From Desulfobacula sp. (GTDB lineage Bacteria > Desulfobacterota > Desulfobacteria > Desulfobacterales > Desulfobacteraceae), in the NCBI GenBank assembly GCA_027858355.1, contig JAQICW010000337.1, positions 1-18,430 of the forward strand: DNA of 18,430 nt, read 5' to 3'. Position numbers and translations under genes: made by a program. Shown here piece after piece: positions 1-11,000 of the stretch. Under the pieces are notes generated by a model. The model was not told where the DNA came from, made no database searches, and saw nothing but the letters and a program-made list of their open reading frames with translations. Within the stretch, counting starts at the first letter, position 1, and every line of letters begins with the position of its first letter.

Positions 1-2
1 AA

Positions 3-170
3 GAAAATAAATATCAAGCCTTTTGTCGATATATAAACCGAGAGTCACACTCACTGGGACAAAATATTTTTGATTACAAAGAATTTAATTATAATGATTT
101 TAGGGATGCTCTTGGTTTGGTATTTAAGGAAAGTGGCTATAAAGAACACTATGCGGAAATGATTAAATGA
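3..170 (+). CDS. C-terminal end of an unrecognised protein (5' part outside window)
   Basis: The frame is open from base 3 to a TGA at 168-170 and gives 55 residues ending in GYKEHYAEMIK. The piece is polar and rich in aromatic, Asn and Lys residues (for example NIFDYKEFNYNDFRDALG). It has no membrane segment and no motif I can assign. Its stop overlaps the next start as ATGA (167-170), the arrangement of translationally coupled genes, so it is probably the first visible member of the operon that also encodes the Cap4-like nuclease and the giant protein. The coupling and the codon-like frame are the only evidence that it is real. Its function is unknown, and the upstream sequence would be needed to name it. 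Confidence 0.72.
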   Translation, partial: ENKYQAFCRYINRESHSLGQNIFDYKEFNYNDFRDALGLVFKESGYKEHYAEMIK

Positions 171-2041
171 GTCGCGCTGGAACTAAATCTAGTCAAGGGG
201 ACGATTATCAACGCCTGATAGCAGTTCATTATTTAATACAACTTTTGAGCGATGATAGAATCGATTATATCCAGGCTGAATCAAATGGATTGCCTGGGAT
301 AGATATGGAAATTAGTGTGGATGATATTGTTATTTCATATGTCGATGGTCGGCGCAAATACATCCAAGCAAAAAAAAATCAAGCAAGCAATAGGGCTTGG
401 TCTTTGGCAGATCTAAAAGAAGAATTACCCAAAATTCGCAATCAGCTTGAACAGGATGAAAATGGAAGTGTGGAACTATATTCTCGCACCCCCTTTGGTG
501 ATTTTCAGTCACTTGTTGAAGCTAGTCGTGAATACCCTTGTATTACGCAATTCAAGCAACAATCTGGGAAAAAAAATATTCGAAATTTGGAAAAACTATC
601 AAAAGAGTGGAACCGTTCTGAGGACGCCTCTTTTAATTTACTTAGCTCAATTAAATTTGGTTCTCATCATTCATTTGAAGACTGGTCAAAAATGAATGAA
701 AGAAATCTTAGTCAAATTGTTTCAAATTCAGATTTAGCAATACCGATTTTAGAAAAAATTGTAAATGTGCACCAGTCCAAATTACAAACGAGTCAATTCA
801 TTATAAATAGAAAAAATGTCATTCAAAAACTGAGTAAAGTAGGCTCAATTCGCGCCCGCATCAGAACTCTTGAACATACAAAACAAAAGGGACATACACG
901 AGCTAAGGAGATAGTGAACCAGCACGAGGTAACTGACGATCTGGTTGCCCTCAGTATCTCTGACCTTAAATTGCCATTGGCATCAATCAGTGCGCAAAGA
1001 CCCAAAACTGTTTCGCTTTTATTACAGCCGCCAGTCATCCACGATGACCCATTAGAACTAATGAGTATCAGGGCTTTGGAGGAGTGCTGGATTGATCGTG
1101 CCTTGGAGGAAGAAAATGAAGATTGTCAAGTGCTTGGATCCCTGATCACCAGTCTTGACCTTGGGCTTAGCTCAAACGATAGTAAGGTAAGTAAATGTTT
1201 TGAGAAAGCAGTTCAGTTAAATGTGCTGGATGGAAAGAGTTGGTTATTTATCGACGAACAGTATAAATTATGTCTTGCTGGATACCGTTTAGCCTTGTCA
1301 CTAAAAGAACTACCGGAAAAACTGGGGCCAATCATACGTTGTTTAATGGGGCTGTCAGAGGCTACGGAGAAATCTCAAGAGAAATGGCGAAAAGTGCTAT
1401 TACTTTCTTTTCGTTATTGGCCGGAAGGCCGTCAAATACTATACTATACCGGCGAAAATTTATTACCAACAACTCCCAAAAACCTTACGGTTGTGAGTCG
1501 CCTGGATATCCTAAAACAGACCTTGGCCTATGACACCATGCTAAATAAGCTTGATTGGTATTCGAATGATACCGAGCATACACCATTGTCACAACGCTGG
1601 GCCGAACATACGGGAATGCTGGACCTAATCCCCGATATTTTTATCAAACTTTTTAAAGATTCGGGTATGGTATCTCTTAGGCTTCGGCAACTTCTACAGC
1701 GCATCCGTGGAATCCATCGTTACCCTTATTTGAAAACCATTCGATTTTCGAAAATAAATACTGTTGAACTACACAACATTGGGTTAGCGGTTGCGTGCAG
1801 CTTGCCGGATGCTACTTTAGAAGAACTGGAAGATCTGATGAAATCAGGAAGACAATCAGGGGAATTAAGGTGTTGGCTGAAATTGATGAATGAACCTGAA
1901 ACAAAAAAAGTCAGTGATCTGCATATCAATCTGCTAAAGGAAATCAGTTCCCAAAATTACACGAAAGCAGATCGAATTTTGGCGGTGTTAGCACGAAAAA
2001 TTTTGAGCGTTCCGCATTTGGGGATTATAGCAGAAAAATAA
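167..2041 (+). CDS. Cap4/DUF4297-like predicted dsDNA nuclease with helical C-terminal region
   Basis: The 624-aa protein begins with a domain of about 100 residues that reads like the Cap4/DUF4297 nuclease family, a PD-(D/E)XK-fold effector found in CBASS and other antiviral proteins. It shows GDDYQ at residues 11-15 after a short lead, E38, the acidic strand I45-DMEISVDD-I54, and the Q67-A-K69 strand that supplies the catalytic Q/E-x-K. Residues of about 100-230 are charged and helical. From about 290 to 624 the protein looks like alpha-helical repeats (for example a segment near residues 335-400 with TPR-like spacing). I see no SAVED domain and no Walker A motif, so it is not a standard Cap4 and not a STAND ATPase by itself. 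The start overlaps the upstream stop (ATGA), and the giant gene begins 32 bases downstream. I infer a DNA-cleaving effector whose sensor may be the C-terminal region or the giant neighbour. The nuclease fold is fairly secure; the target and the trigger are unknown. Confidence 0.72.
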   Translation: MSRAGTKSSQGDDYQRLIAVHYLIQLLSDDRIDYIQAESNGLPGIDMEISVDDIVISYVDGRRKYIQAKKNQASNRAWSLADLKEELPKIRNQLEQDENGSVELYSRTPFGDFQSLVEASREYPCITQFKQQSGKKNIRNLEKLSKEWNRSEDASFNLLSSIKFGSHHSFEDWSKMNERNLSQIVSNSDLAIPILEKIVNVHQSKLQTSQFIINRKNVIQKLSKVGSIRARIRTLEHTKQKGHTRAKEIVNQHEVTDDLVALSISDLKLPLASISAQRPKTVSLLLQPPVIHDDPLELMSIRALEECWIDRALEEENEDCQVLGSLITSLDLGLSSNDSKVSKCFEKAVQLNVLDGKSWLFIDEQYKLCLAGYRLALSLKELPEKLGPIIRCLMGLSEATEKSQEKWRKVLLLSFRYWPEGRQILYYTGENLLPTTPKNLTVVSRLDILKQTLAYDTMLNKLDWYSNDTEHTPLSQRWAEHTGMLDLIPDIFIKLFKDSGMVSLRLRQLLQRIRGIHRYPYLKTIRFSKINTVELHNIGLAVACSLPDATLEELEDLMKSGRQSGELRCWLKLMNEPETKKVSDLHINLLKEISSQNYTKADRILAVLARKILSVPHLGIIAEK

Positions 2042-2073
2042 CATGAAAACTATTTAATCGGAGAGGATGAAGC

Positions 2074-5000
2074 ATGTTGGAATGGACACCTTACCTGACC
2101 GCTTTACTGGGTGACGGTAAGCGGGCACAATTTCAAATTTCGCAAACGCAGACTTTAAATACCGCGCTGCGTGAACCGTCCATTCCGATTGCAGAGCGAT
2201 TGCGTCTCATCGCTATGGTAAAGGATCTGGATTCTTTACAACAAGTATTATTGACTCCTGCGCTAATGGGATTACTTATCAATCCTTCACTAGCAGTGAG
2301 ACGGAAAGTGCTAACACTGACAGAAAACCTAGTAGCCGATAAGGAGAAACGCGTACGGGATATACTGAAAACCGTATTCAACCGACGCCATCCCAAAAAC
2401 GAGCATATAAGAATACTGATGCAGCAATTGACAAAAAGTATCGGTGAATTGCTCATTGGGGAGAATGTGAATGCTCCGATAGAGCAGCTTTTACGCATTC
2501 GTTCCCATATATTTATATTGTCCGTTCTACTCCCAGTTACGCAATGGGTACGTATGTCTGACGACTCAATATTCAAATCACAACTACTTGAAAACGAGAA
2601 TTTAATTGAGAACTTAGGGGCATGGTTTCAGAAAGGGAACCTGATATTACGCCATATGCTCGTGTTATGGATGGCGGAAGCAGGAGAAAGTCTACTTGAA
2701 GCCCACCCCACAGTGCGGGGAGCATTGCGAAATCTATACGAAAACGATATAGATTCATTAGTGGCCGGAGCAGCGGTAGAGCAATATGCCGAACTGACTA
2801 CAGTTGATGAAGTTGAGGCTACAGTTAATTTTCTGACTTTGGAGTTGCAAACACTTAAATCAAGGCGCCTGAGATTCTCAGAAACGGTCCCACCCCGTGA
2901 GGCACTTGGGCAGATCACTGCCAGTCTTATGACGGCAATAGGAGAAGTGTGCCGTGTACACATAGAATCTGATACAGCGCTTACCGCCTTTTCAAAATTA
3001 GTTACGACGACGCAAACGAATCGATTAAATTTGTCTCGTAACCTGAGTTATAAAAATAAGCCGGGACGTTTTACGAACGAACAGAATCAAAAAATTTTTC
3101 GGGCAGTCATGTTATTGCATGGAGAGGGAGTTTTAATCCGAGTATTGATGTCAAAAAACAACCGAGTAGGACTTGCTGGGTTTAAAAAACCACTCACGAT
3201 TAAAGATCCCCGCTGTATCTGGCGGCCTGACTGCCGATTTTATTGGGTCCGTGCTCTGCCGGATGCTTCAGCTGCAACCCCTGAAAATTGGCCATATTGC
3301 ATCATTGAAACCGCAGAAAGAGGAATGCGTGACGCCAGCGATCTGTTGCCGTTGATCAGTCCGGTTCTAACCGTAACCCATAAAGGAAAACGTCCTGATA
3401 AAAAAATTGGCTTCTGGCAAAATATTGCCGGACGAGAACTTGATGAACAGGAACTTTGGATGAGAGCATGTTGGAAAGTATCCACAATGCTTATTACACA
3501 AGCAAATGACCAACAATTGGATTTACACGCACCACGTTACCGCAGAGTTGTCTATTATGTAGCGGACATGGCTGTGGGGATTAACTATATACCGTGGGGG
3601 AAAGGCCAACTGCAGCTGACCCGCAGTAAGCTTAAAGCACTTATTCGGTGGTCTTTGCTGAATAAATTGGCGCGTCCTGAGTTAATCAATTTATTATTCT
3701 CTAGTGGATCAGATATATCCGAGCTCGAAGCGCAGCTTGCCAGCGATTTGGCCATGGCGGCACTGAATTCGTTTTCAGATGCGTCGGCGCGCGTTTGGAT
3801 TTCTAACAACTTCCATCGATTAGGGATCATTGCAGGACTGCCAAGAATCAGCATGCGTACTCGCGGTTTGGCTAACGCTATTTTATTCCTGTATAGAGGA
3901 GAACCCAAGTTGCAACAAGCACTCGATGAAGGGCTTGTTCTAAATGAATTGCAGGAAGAAGATGATCTATTTAAAGAATACAGGGCGACCGCACTTATAT
4001 GTGTATCGGATAGTGGTATCAAAAGATTATGTGAGAAACATATCAAATCCTGGGATAAGGTGAGCAAAACTGTAACCTCTCAAGGCAATTACTGCTTTAG
4101 TTGCCGCCGGCTGGTAGAGGAAGTACTCGCGCGTGAGTTGAAAACCTCACCAGATTCGGAATTAGCTAAAAATGCAGCAGCGGCTTGCCTGTCCTGGCAG
4201 GATGAGAAATGGCGGATACCAACTATTTCACGTTTCCGCCTATTGCGGGCATGCGCAGAATGTAGGAAAATACCCGAAGGCAGTGTGCGTCGCCTCTTAG
4301 ACCACCTGTTACGCACTGCCAGCAGTGTTGACTTGGACTTTTACCAGACTGCCTCAGCCCGGGTGGCGACAGAACGGGATGGAAATGCCCAACAATTTGA
4401 CACTGTGTTGGTACACCGCCTGGTCCGCTTTCTCCATGAACAGGAAGATCAAGGGGTGCAGAAGTGGCAGAGGCAGGAAATCAATCTGCATAAGCTGCGC
4501 GATCAACTACGGCGGCGTGCAACCATTCTGCGTGAACTTGTCAGCCAGGCCAACCTGTTTGGTAAACGGTTTGAGTTTGAGTATCGCAGAATTCGAACCA
4601 AGCAGGATCGCTCATTGAACCGGGCTGGCTTAATGTCCGCAGCAGGGACAGTCCTTCCCGGTTCTGAAAACACAAATCGCATCTATTCAACGCTGAAACC
4701 GGATGGGGCCATTGACGATAACTTTGATATGACAGCTATCGGCTGTAATCGCGTATCTGCATTTACTTGGTATCCCCGGTTCAGGTCCGAATCCCGATGT
4801 TTAATGCATTTTACGCCTATGCCGGCAGGCGCAATGGATTTTCATGGGCTGTCACTGACACCGGAAAAAAAAACCGGGCTATTGATGCGAACGCTTGCTA
4901 CCAAAAACAATTCCGTTGTGATATGCGGACGCATCGTTAAACGGATTGATCAAACCACAGTACTGATAGACATAGGTGTCACAGCACCTTCTCTGGCCTC

Positions 5001-8000
5001 CCTTCATGAGTTGGCTGAGGAAAAAAATGCAGCATCCGCAGTAGATGACGTTATTTTTATCAAATTAGTCGCCTTCCCAGGCACAAAGCTCTATGCATCA
5101 AAGGCATGGTTGAAATTAGATATGTCTCAAGAAAACGCTGATAAGTCATTGGTGGTATATAACCTGAGAAACTTAGAACATACTATTGCATTGTCACAAC
5201 TGAAGTACCTGTTAAAAAGTTGGTACCGTGAAAGCAAACCGTTCGGGTTAAAAGCAAAAATAGTCAAAGAAATTTTTATTAAAGATACAGATTCCCCAAA
5301 AAAAAGATGGTACCTTGATTGTGGCTTTCGATATCGTAACAATAAAAACACTATGTGCCAGCCATCAATCGAAGTTGGACCCGAACAAACTATACCCGAA
5401 AATCAGTTAATTGTAATTCCCAAAAATCCGAATGCGGTAAAAATCGAACGAGAGGAGACAGAAAACAAAGGCTGCGTGACCTACACCATTCTGCCGTTCA
5501 ATGCAAATCGCATGAATTTGGCTCACCCTGTGTCGGGCTCCCTGAAATCCAAACGAAATAATTATGGCCGGCGTGAATGGTATGGATTGATCACAGGTCA
5601 AACCCAGTTTCCGGTTTACCGTTTAGACCTCACTGCCGATTTGGAGACGCTTTACGCCCTTGATGAACTACCCGATTATGACGAAGTGCTCAAGCGCCTG
5701 GAAACGGAAAATATATCGTTCGTGGCGGTTAATGGAGGAAAATCTCTAAGCTTAATACAGGCACCACCACTCCAAAACCGGGCGGATTTGATCATCTCGG
5801 TCCGGTCTGGCCAAGTGAGGTATCTGACCTATATCGATCGTGCTGCCAATAACGAATTGACATTTGAAGTCACAAGGCGTGGCGGTGTATTTGATGAACA
5901 CCCACATGCACTGCCTGTGCTTGGGTGCTTCACTAAGATTCCTGAAGACCTGTTGTTTGATCAACAAGGACGTCCTGTTGATGTGCGTCAATGGGAATTG
6001 GGAACGAGGGTATTTGTCAAGGTGCAAATGGGTGCCCTAAAAGCAGATGGCACCTTGGGTCAGGATGTAAAAGAATCATTGGAGTTCTGGCCTCATCTCC
6101 AGATGCGGGGAAAACCCGAGAACCCTCGTCGTCAGTTCATTGATGCATTTCAGACCGGCGCAACCATCAGTGCGCGTGTACAAAAACTTGTCGAAGGGAA
6201 CAAAACTCAGGTCAAATTAGAAATTGTTCATGGATGCTTGCCGGATTTATTACCCATCCCTCCCTTGGAAATCAAGGAAGGATATTTCACTTTTGCAAAA
6301 TATGAGCACGGATTAGAAATCGATGTTGCCATTGCTGAAGACTTACTCCCTGATGCGCCTAAATACCGTCTTTCTGTAAAAAACCTCTTCGCTAATGAAG
6401 TCCAGCTTGCACACGGAAGGGAAGCAAGTGATGTGGCCCATTTAATTAATTTAGACAAGGGCTGGGTTATCAGAAAAACTCCAAAAATTATCCTCACTAA
6501 AAGGTCAGCAGGGTTAATTGTGTCGGGCTTATGGGTCAATCATGATCCTTTACTGTTTTGGTTATTGCCTGAGTCGCCACAGGTATTGAAAAACAAATTG
6601 AAACCAGGAACACTGGATACAGGAGTACGTCTATCAAGGGTTGAGAACTGGACAAACAGGCATTCTGTCATTGCCGATCCGGAAAACCTACCACCGATTC
6701 CAAGGCTCAATGACAAGACAGACCTTCTTGGACTTGTGACCAGTGCACCGCCGGCCCGCATGAAGGATAATTTAGGCGCGCCACAATCCCGGCAATTGGG
6801 GATAAGATGGATAGGGATCGATGCACATGGGCAAGCGGATGAGATGGCGGATGTGTCTCACCGGTGGTCATTCAATCCTGATGAGTATGTTTGGCAACCA
6901 AAACAGGGGAAACAACTCAAATACAGGAATATTCAGATCCAACCCGGCGATTTGCTCCGGGTCAAACGAAGGGCACATCAAATTAGTTTTGAGCATCAAC
7001 CCCGCAAACTTTATGGGACCTTCCTGCATCGTTCTATCACGTTGGATGATCAAAAAATTCAGCACATGAAAAATAAAGAACACCTGGGACTACTGCTGCA
7101 AGAAGGAAAGCACGGTTCTCCTTGGTTGTTTTCAGTTTCCCCAGGTTATCTGCTTGAAATTCAAGTAAACCAGCTGTTTGGAGCCGACAAGCTTAAAGAG
7201 GCATGGCAACTGGACCGGGTAAGGTTCTGCATCAGTGATGCGGATAATGAACGCTCAGTTTTTGAGGTTATCGCTTACGAAAACAATACGCTTCACAATA
7301 ACATTGATAAAAAACTTTTCCTTACGGTGAAATCTAGACGGAACCATCGTCATCCCTTTCTGTGTTTCTTGAAACTTCCATCTGGTGCTCAGCCACTACA
7401 GTTGATACTGAAAGAGAGGGAGCTGCCCCCCGGGTTTGATCCACATGAGCTGACCTGTACGGAAAAACGCGAGAAAGAAGGCCCGTGTATGCTGACTAAC
7501 TATTCCCTTACCATTGAAGAGGAAATAGTTGGGGATGATGAAGATGAGGTTTCCCTGTGCTTCGCAATCCAGTTTGAGTTGGTCAGGTTTGTCAGTGAGA
7601 AGCGAACTCAAAAAATACAGAAAACTGTACGTTCAATGGAGCAGGCACTAGATACCGGAGGCGGGCGCGTTGACCTTCCCCATGCGAACCTGTTACAGCA
7701 GGCTAAAAACTATGTGGTCCTGCTCCCAAACTATGAACCTTCCAGTGTCCCCTTACCGAGATCTGAACTGACGTGGGCACCTATGCGCGAAATATCCTTA
7801 TCAACCCAACAGAAAAGGCATGTCACCATTGTCAGATCAGAAGACGGGCCAATGGCATCGCTGCGATTTAACCGTCCGAAACCGCTTGAAATTTGGCTAA
7901 AAAGCATTGGAGCAACAAATCCGGGGAGGATTGTTGACGATCAGCGATTGGTGTATTACGGCGAGCTTTCAGAAGATGATCTGCGGCAGTTTGATTTAGA

Positions 8001-11000
8001 ACATTCTGCTGATATAGAAATCGAGGATGAAGAAATTGAGATGGTCTGTGAAGATGATTTGGAGCCAGTCCAGCCAATGATTTTATTGGAATTGGAACCC
8101 GGTCGCACCGTAGTGGCTTCACTTAATCAAATTTTATATATGGGAGAACCTTTACAACTGGGTGGAAAAAACCGGGGAGACAGTGGGCTTTACACCGGAG
8201 ATACGGTTTCGGCATTCAAAATCGAACAGCAGTCAGAAGATGAATCCATCCGGATTAATATTTTGCGTTCTGTTCCGGACATCCGGTACCAAGTGGAGAA
8301 CTTTACCCGGCAAAGAGGTATCATGTTTGGAGAAGTTATACTCGATGCGGAGAACAAAATTTATCTGAAGCATCTCTATGGCGCGGACCGCTCCGGCCAA
8401 AAACCACATCGAACTGGCCTCTGGAATCCGCGCATCGAGCCTCCCACAGAAGCACAACTATCCATTGTGCGTGACCTGCGTCCTGGAGAATACGTATATC
8501 TTAAATTTGTCAAAGCAGATGACAAAACCGGAATTTTATGGTTCCAGATACTCACGCCAGAAGAAGTTTTCGAGAGAAAAAACCTGGTATACGTCAAACC
8601 GCTTGACGTGGGGGGGTATGGCGATTCTTTCAAGCTAAATGCCCAGCCCCTGGTGCAACTTGAAGAAGGCGACTATTTTATTCCGGACACACAGTACTCC
8701 CAAAGAAGCGGTGCATTGCGGACCTACCGGAAATCCGATCTGGGCCATATTTGTATGGCGTGCGTTTACGAGCGTGGCGAGTACCGTGGGAAACCTTCAA
8801 CAAAACTTTCTCTAACGGAAGCCCCTCCAAGAAGATTTACCTATTTGATGACAAATCCCGACTGGCGTGGGTATGTAACCCAAGTTTCGAAGAATGGATT
8901 CATCTTGGAATTAAGCCCGGGATCTTGTGCTTATATACCTTTTGATGATGCGCTTTTAAACGATAGTGAAAAACTTCGACTTAAAAAAGGAGCTGTCGTG
9001 CTGCTTAACAGAAAGCAGCGTGAATGGAAGGTTAAGATTCGGGATGTATTGCACAGCCATCTTGATTATTTACCAACAAAACCGGGGCATTATTTTTTTA
9101 CAACCCTATGGGCGAAAAAGGTAAAACGGCGGGAATGGTTTGATAAAAACGGCAAAGTAAACTGTAGTATTATTGGTTATCCACAGTTGAGCGGTTTAGG
9201 AAAAATCCAGGAATCAGATCTGTTTAGCAGTGCACCACTTCCATTGGCCTTCCAAAAGCTCAGCAATGATCGAAAATGGGTTGAACTAGAACATTCTATT
9301 AATCGAGACTGGCCTATTGGTAAATTGAAAATTGGAGAAGATGATAACAGTGCGGAACTGCTCACCTGGAATAACGAACGGCTAAAAATACATTGGATGC
9401 ATGTATCATTCTTTTTAGGCTCTTATGGCGAATGCCGGAAACACTTGGAATCATGGGGATGGCGAGACAGCAATGATATAAAAGAACGATGGAAAACTAT
9501 CAGGAATGCACAGGTCATCGCTCGATGTTCTGGAAACCAGACTAGTCTGACAGAGTTTGCTACCCTTCCTTGCCCGGTTGATCATCTTATCGAGCAATAT
9601 GGCAATGTATCTTCAAGATGGTTTATTGTTGCCTGCGCTGAGGCTGAACATTTGATTCTGGAAGTAGCACCTGGTCGGTATGCTGAATTGCCCACTGTGC
9701 TGCTTGAGCCATTGCATGATAGAGGTCAACTGAGAGATGGATTGATCCTAAACTGGATGTGGCTAAAAGCTGGTGACAAAATTCAACTCACTATGCTTAC
9801 ACCTTTACGGAGCCGCGATGTGGAAATACTGCCTAATTTTCGGGTTATGGGTGTTATCCCTGGTTTCCGCCATAACATGAACAGTACGCCATTGGTAACG
9901 GTTCATGTTACCCTTTCGGGTGGCAACCGAATAATAGGATTGGACGGTCCAGATTCAATTCCAGTTGACATTTTACCTTTTTTCCCAGCCGATGACGTAT
10001 TATATAATCTAAAAGAAATTGATAAGCCATTTCATCGATACCAAGAAGTCAAACATCAATTTTCTAAATTTAATTCGCGACTGGTTCTCCATGGCCGAGT
10101 AGGAAAAATACTTAAGCAGGACAAAGTTACGATTGTGTTTCTCAATATTGGTATCATCGTCCCTAGATCTGGTGATGGCAGGTCTAGTGATCCCGTATTG
10201 TTTTTAAAACCAAATGATACCTCAGTAAGACAGGGAGATGAAATTCATGTACGGGTTATCAATGTAGAATTTGACAAGCAAAAGCTGATAACATTCGAGT
10301 ATAAAGTAGAAAGGTTACCTGATCCCGATACATTGCAGATTGTACGCATGATAGATGGGAAGCTGTTTTCATACAGGGGCTTACCCAAACATGGAGACTC
10401 TGTTTTTATCCACCGTCCAGACCCACAGGAGCCATCTGTTCTGCGTGTTGTTGGCTTTAATACGCTTTCCATCAAATGGGTTTATGATAAATACGACCCA
10501 TTGAATCTTCATAATCCAAACGAAATTCAGCAGATTATCGAGCTGTTATTAGTTTGCCCATCCCAAATGTTGGCTGCAACCGTTGAAAAGGTAGATGAAC
10601 GCAAGGCAACATTCACCCTTTCACGGAAAAATCAGCTTGAACGTATTCGTATGGATCCCACTCAAGTTTTGAGAGGGCAAGTAACCCACGTTTTGAGCCA
10701 GAATAGACTAATTGTTGATATATTGGGTGTGCCAGTAACGATGCGGACTGATGATTTCTGCCAAAGCGGTCCATGGTTGAAGCCGTTTGCAGATGAGATC
10801 AATAATTTTGCTCAAAAAGGAGGACTTGAGATCGAAGTCATCTGGCAGACACCTGGATCTATCAGTTGTTCAAATCTTTATCAGGTTCCGGGATCTTTGC
10901 CAGGAGAATTTGATGCAACTATTGAATTAGTCGGTGATGTTGGTTTGACGGTCATGAACGCTGGTATTCGTTATTTTGTATTTCAAAAAGAACTCTCCTG

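Noticed and set aside
3585..4067. 160-codon minus-strand ORF, and other antisense ORFs within the giant gene
   Set aside because: Shadows of a single conserved-looking 3,522-codon frame, with Ser-rich translations and no start signals.
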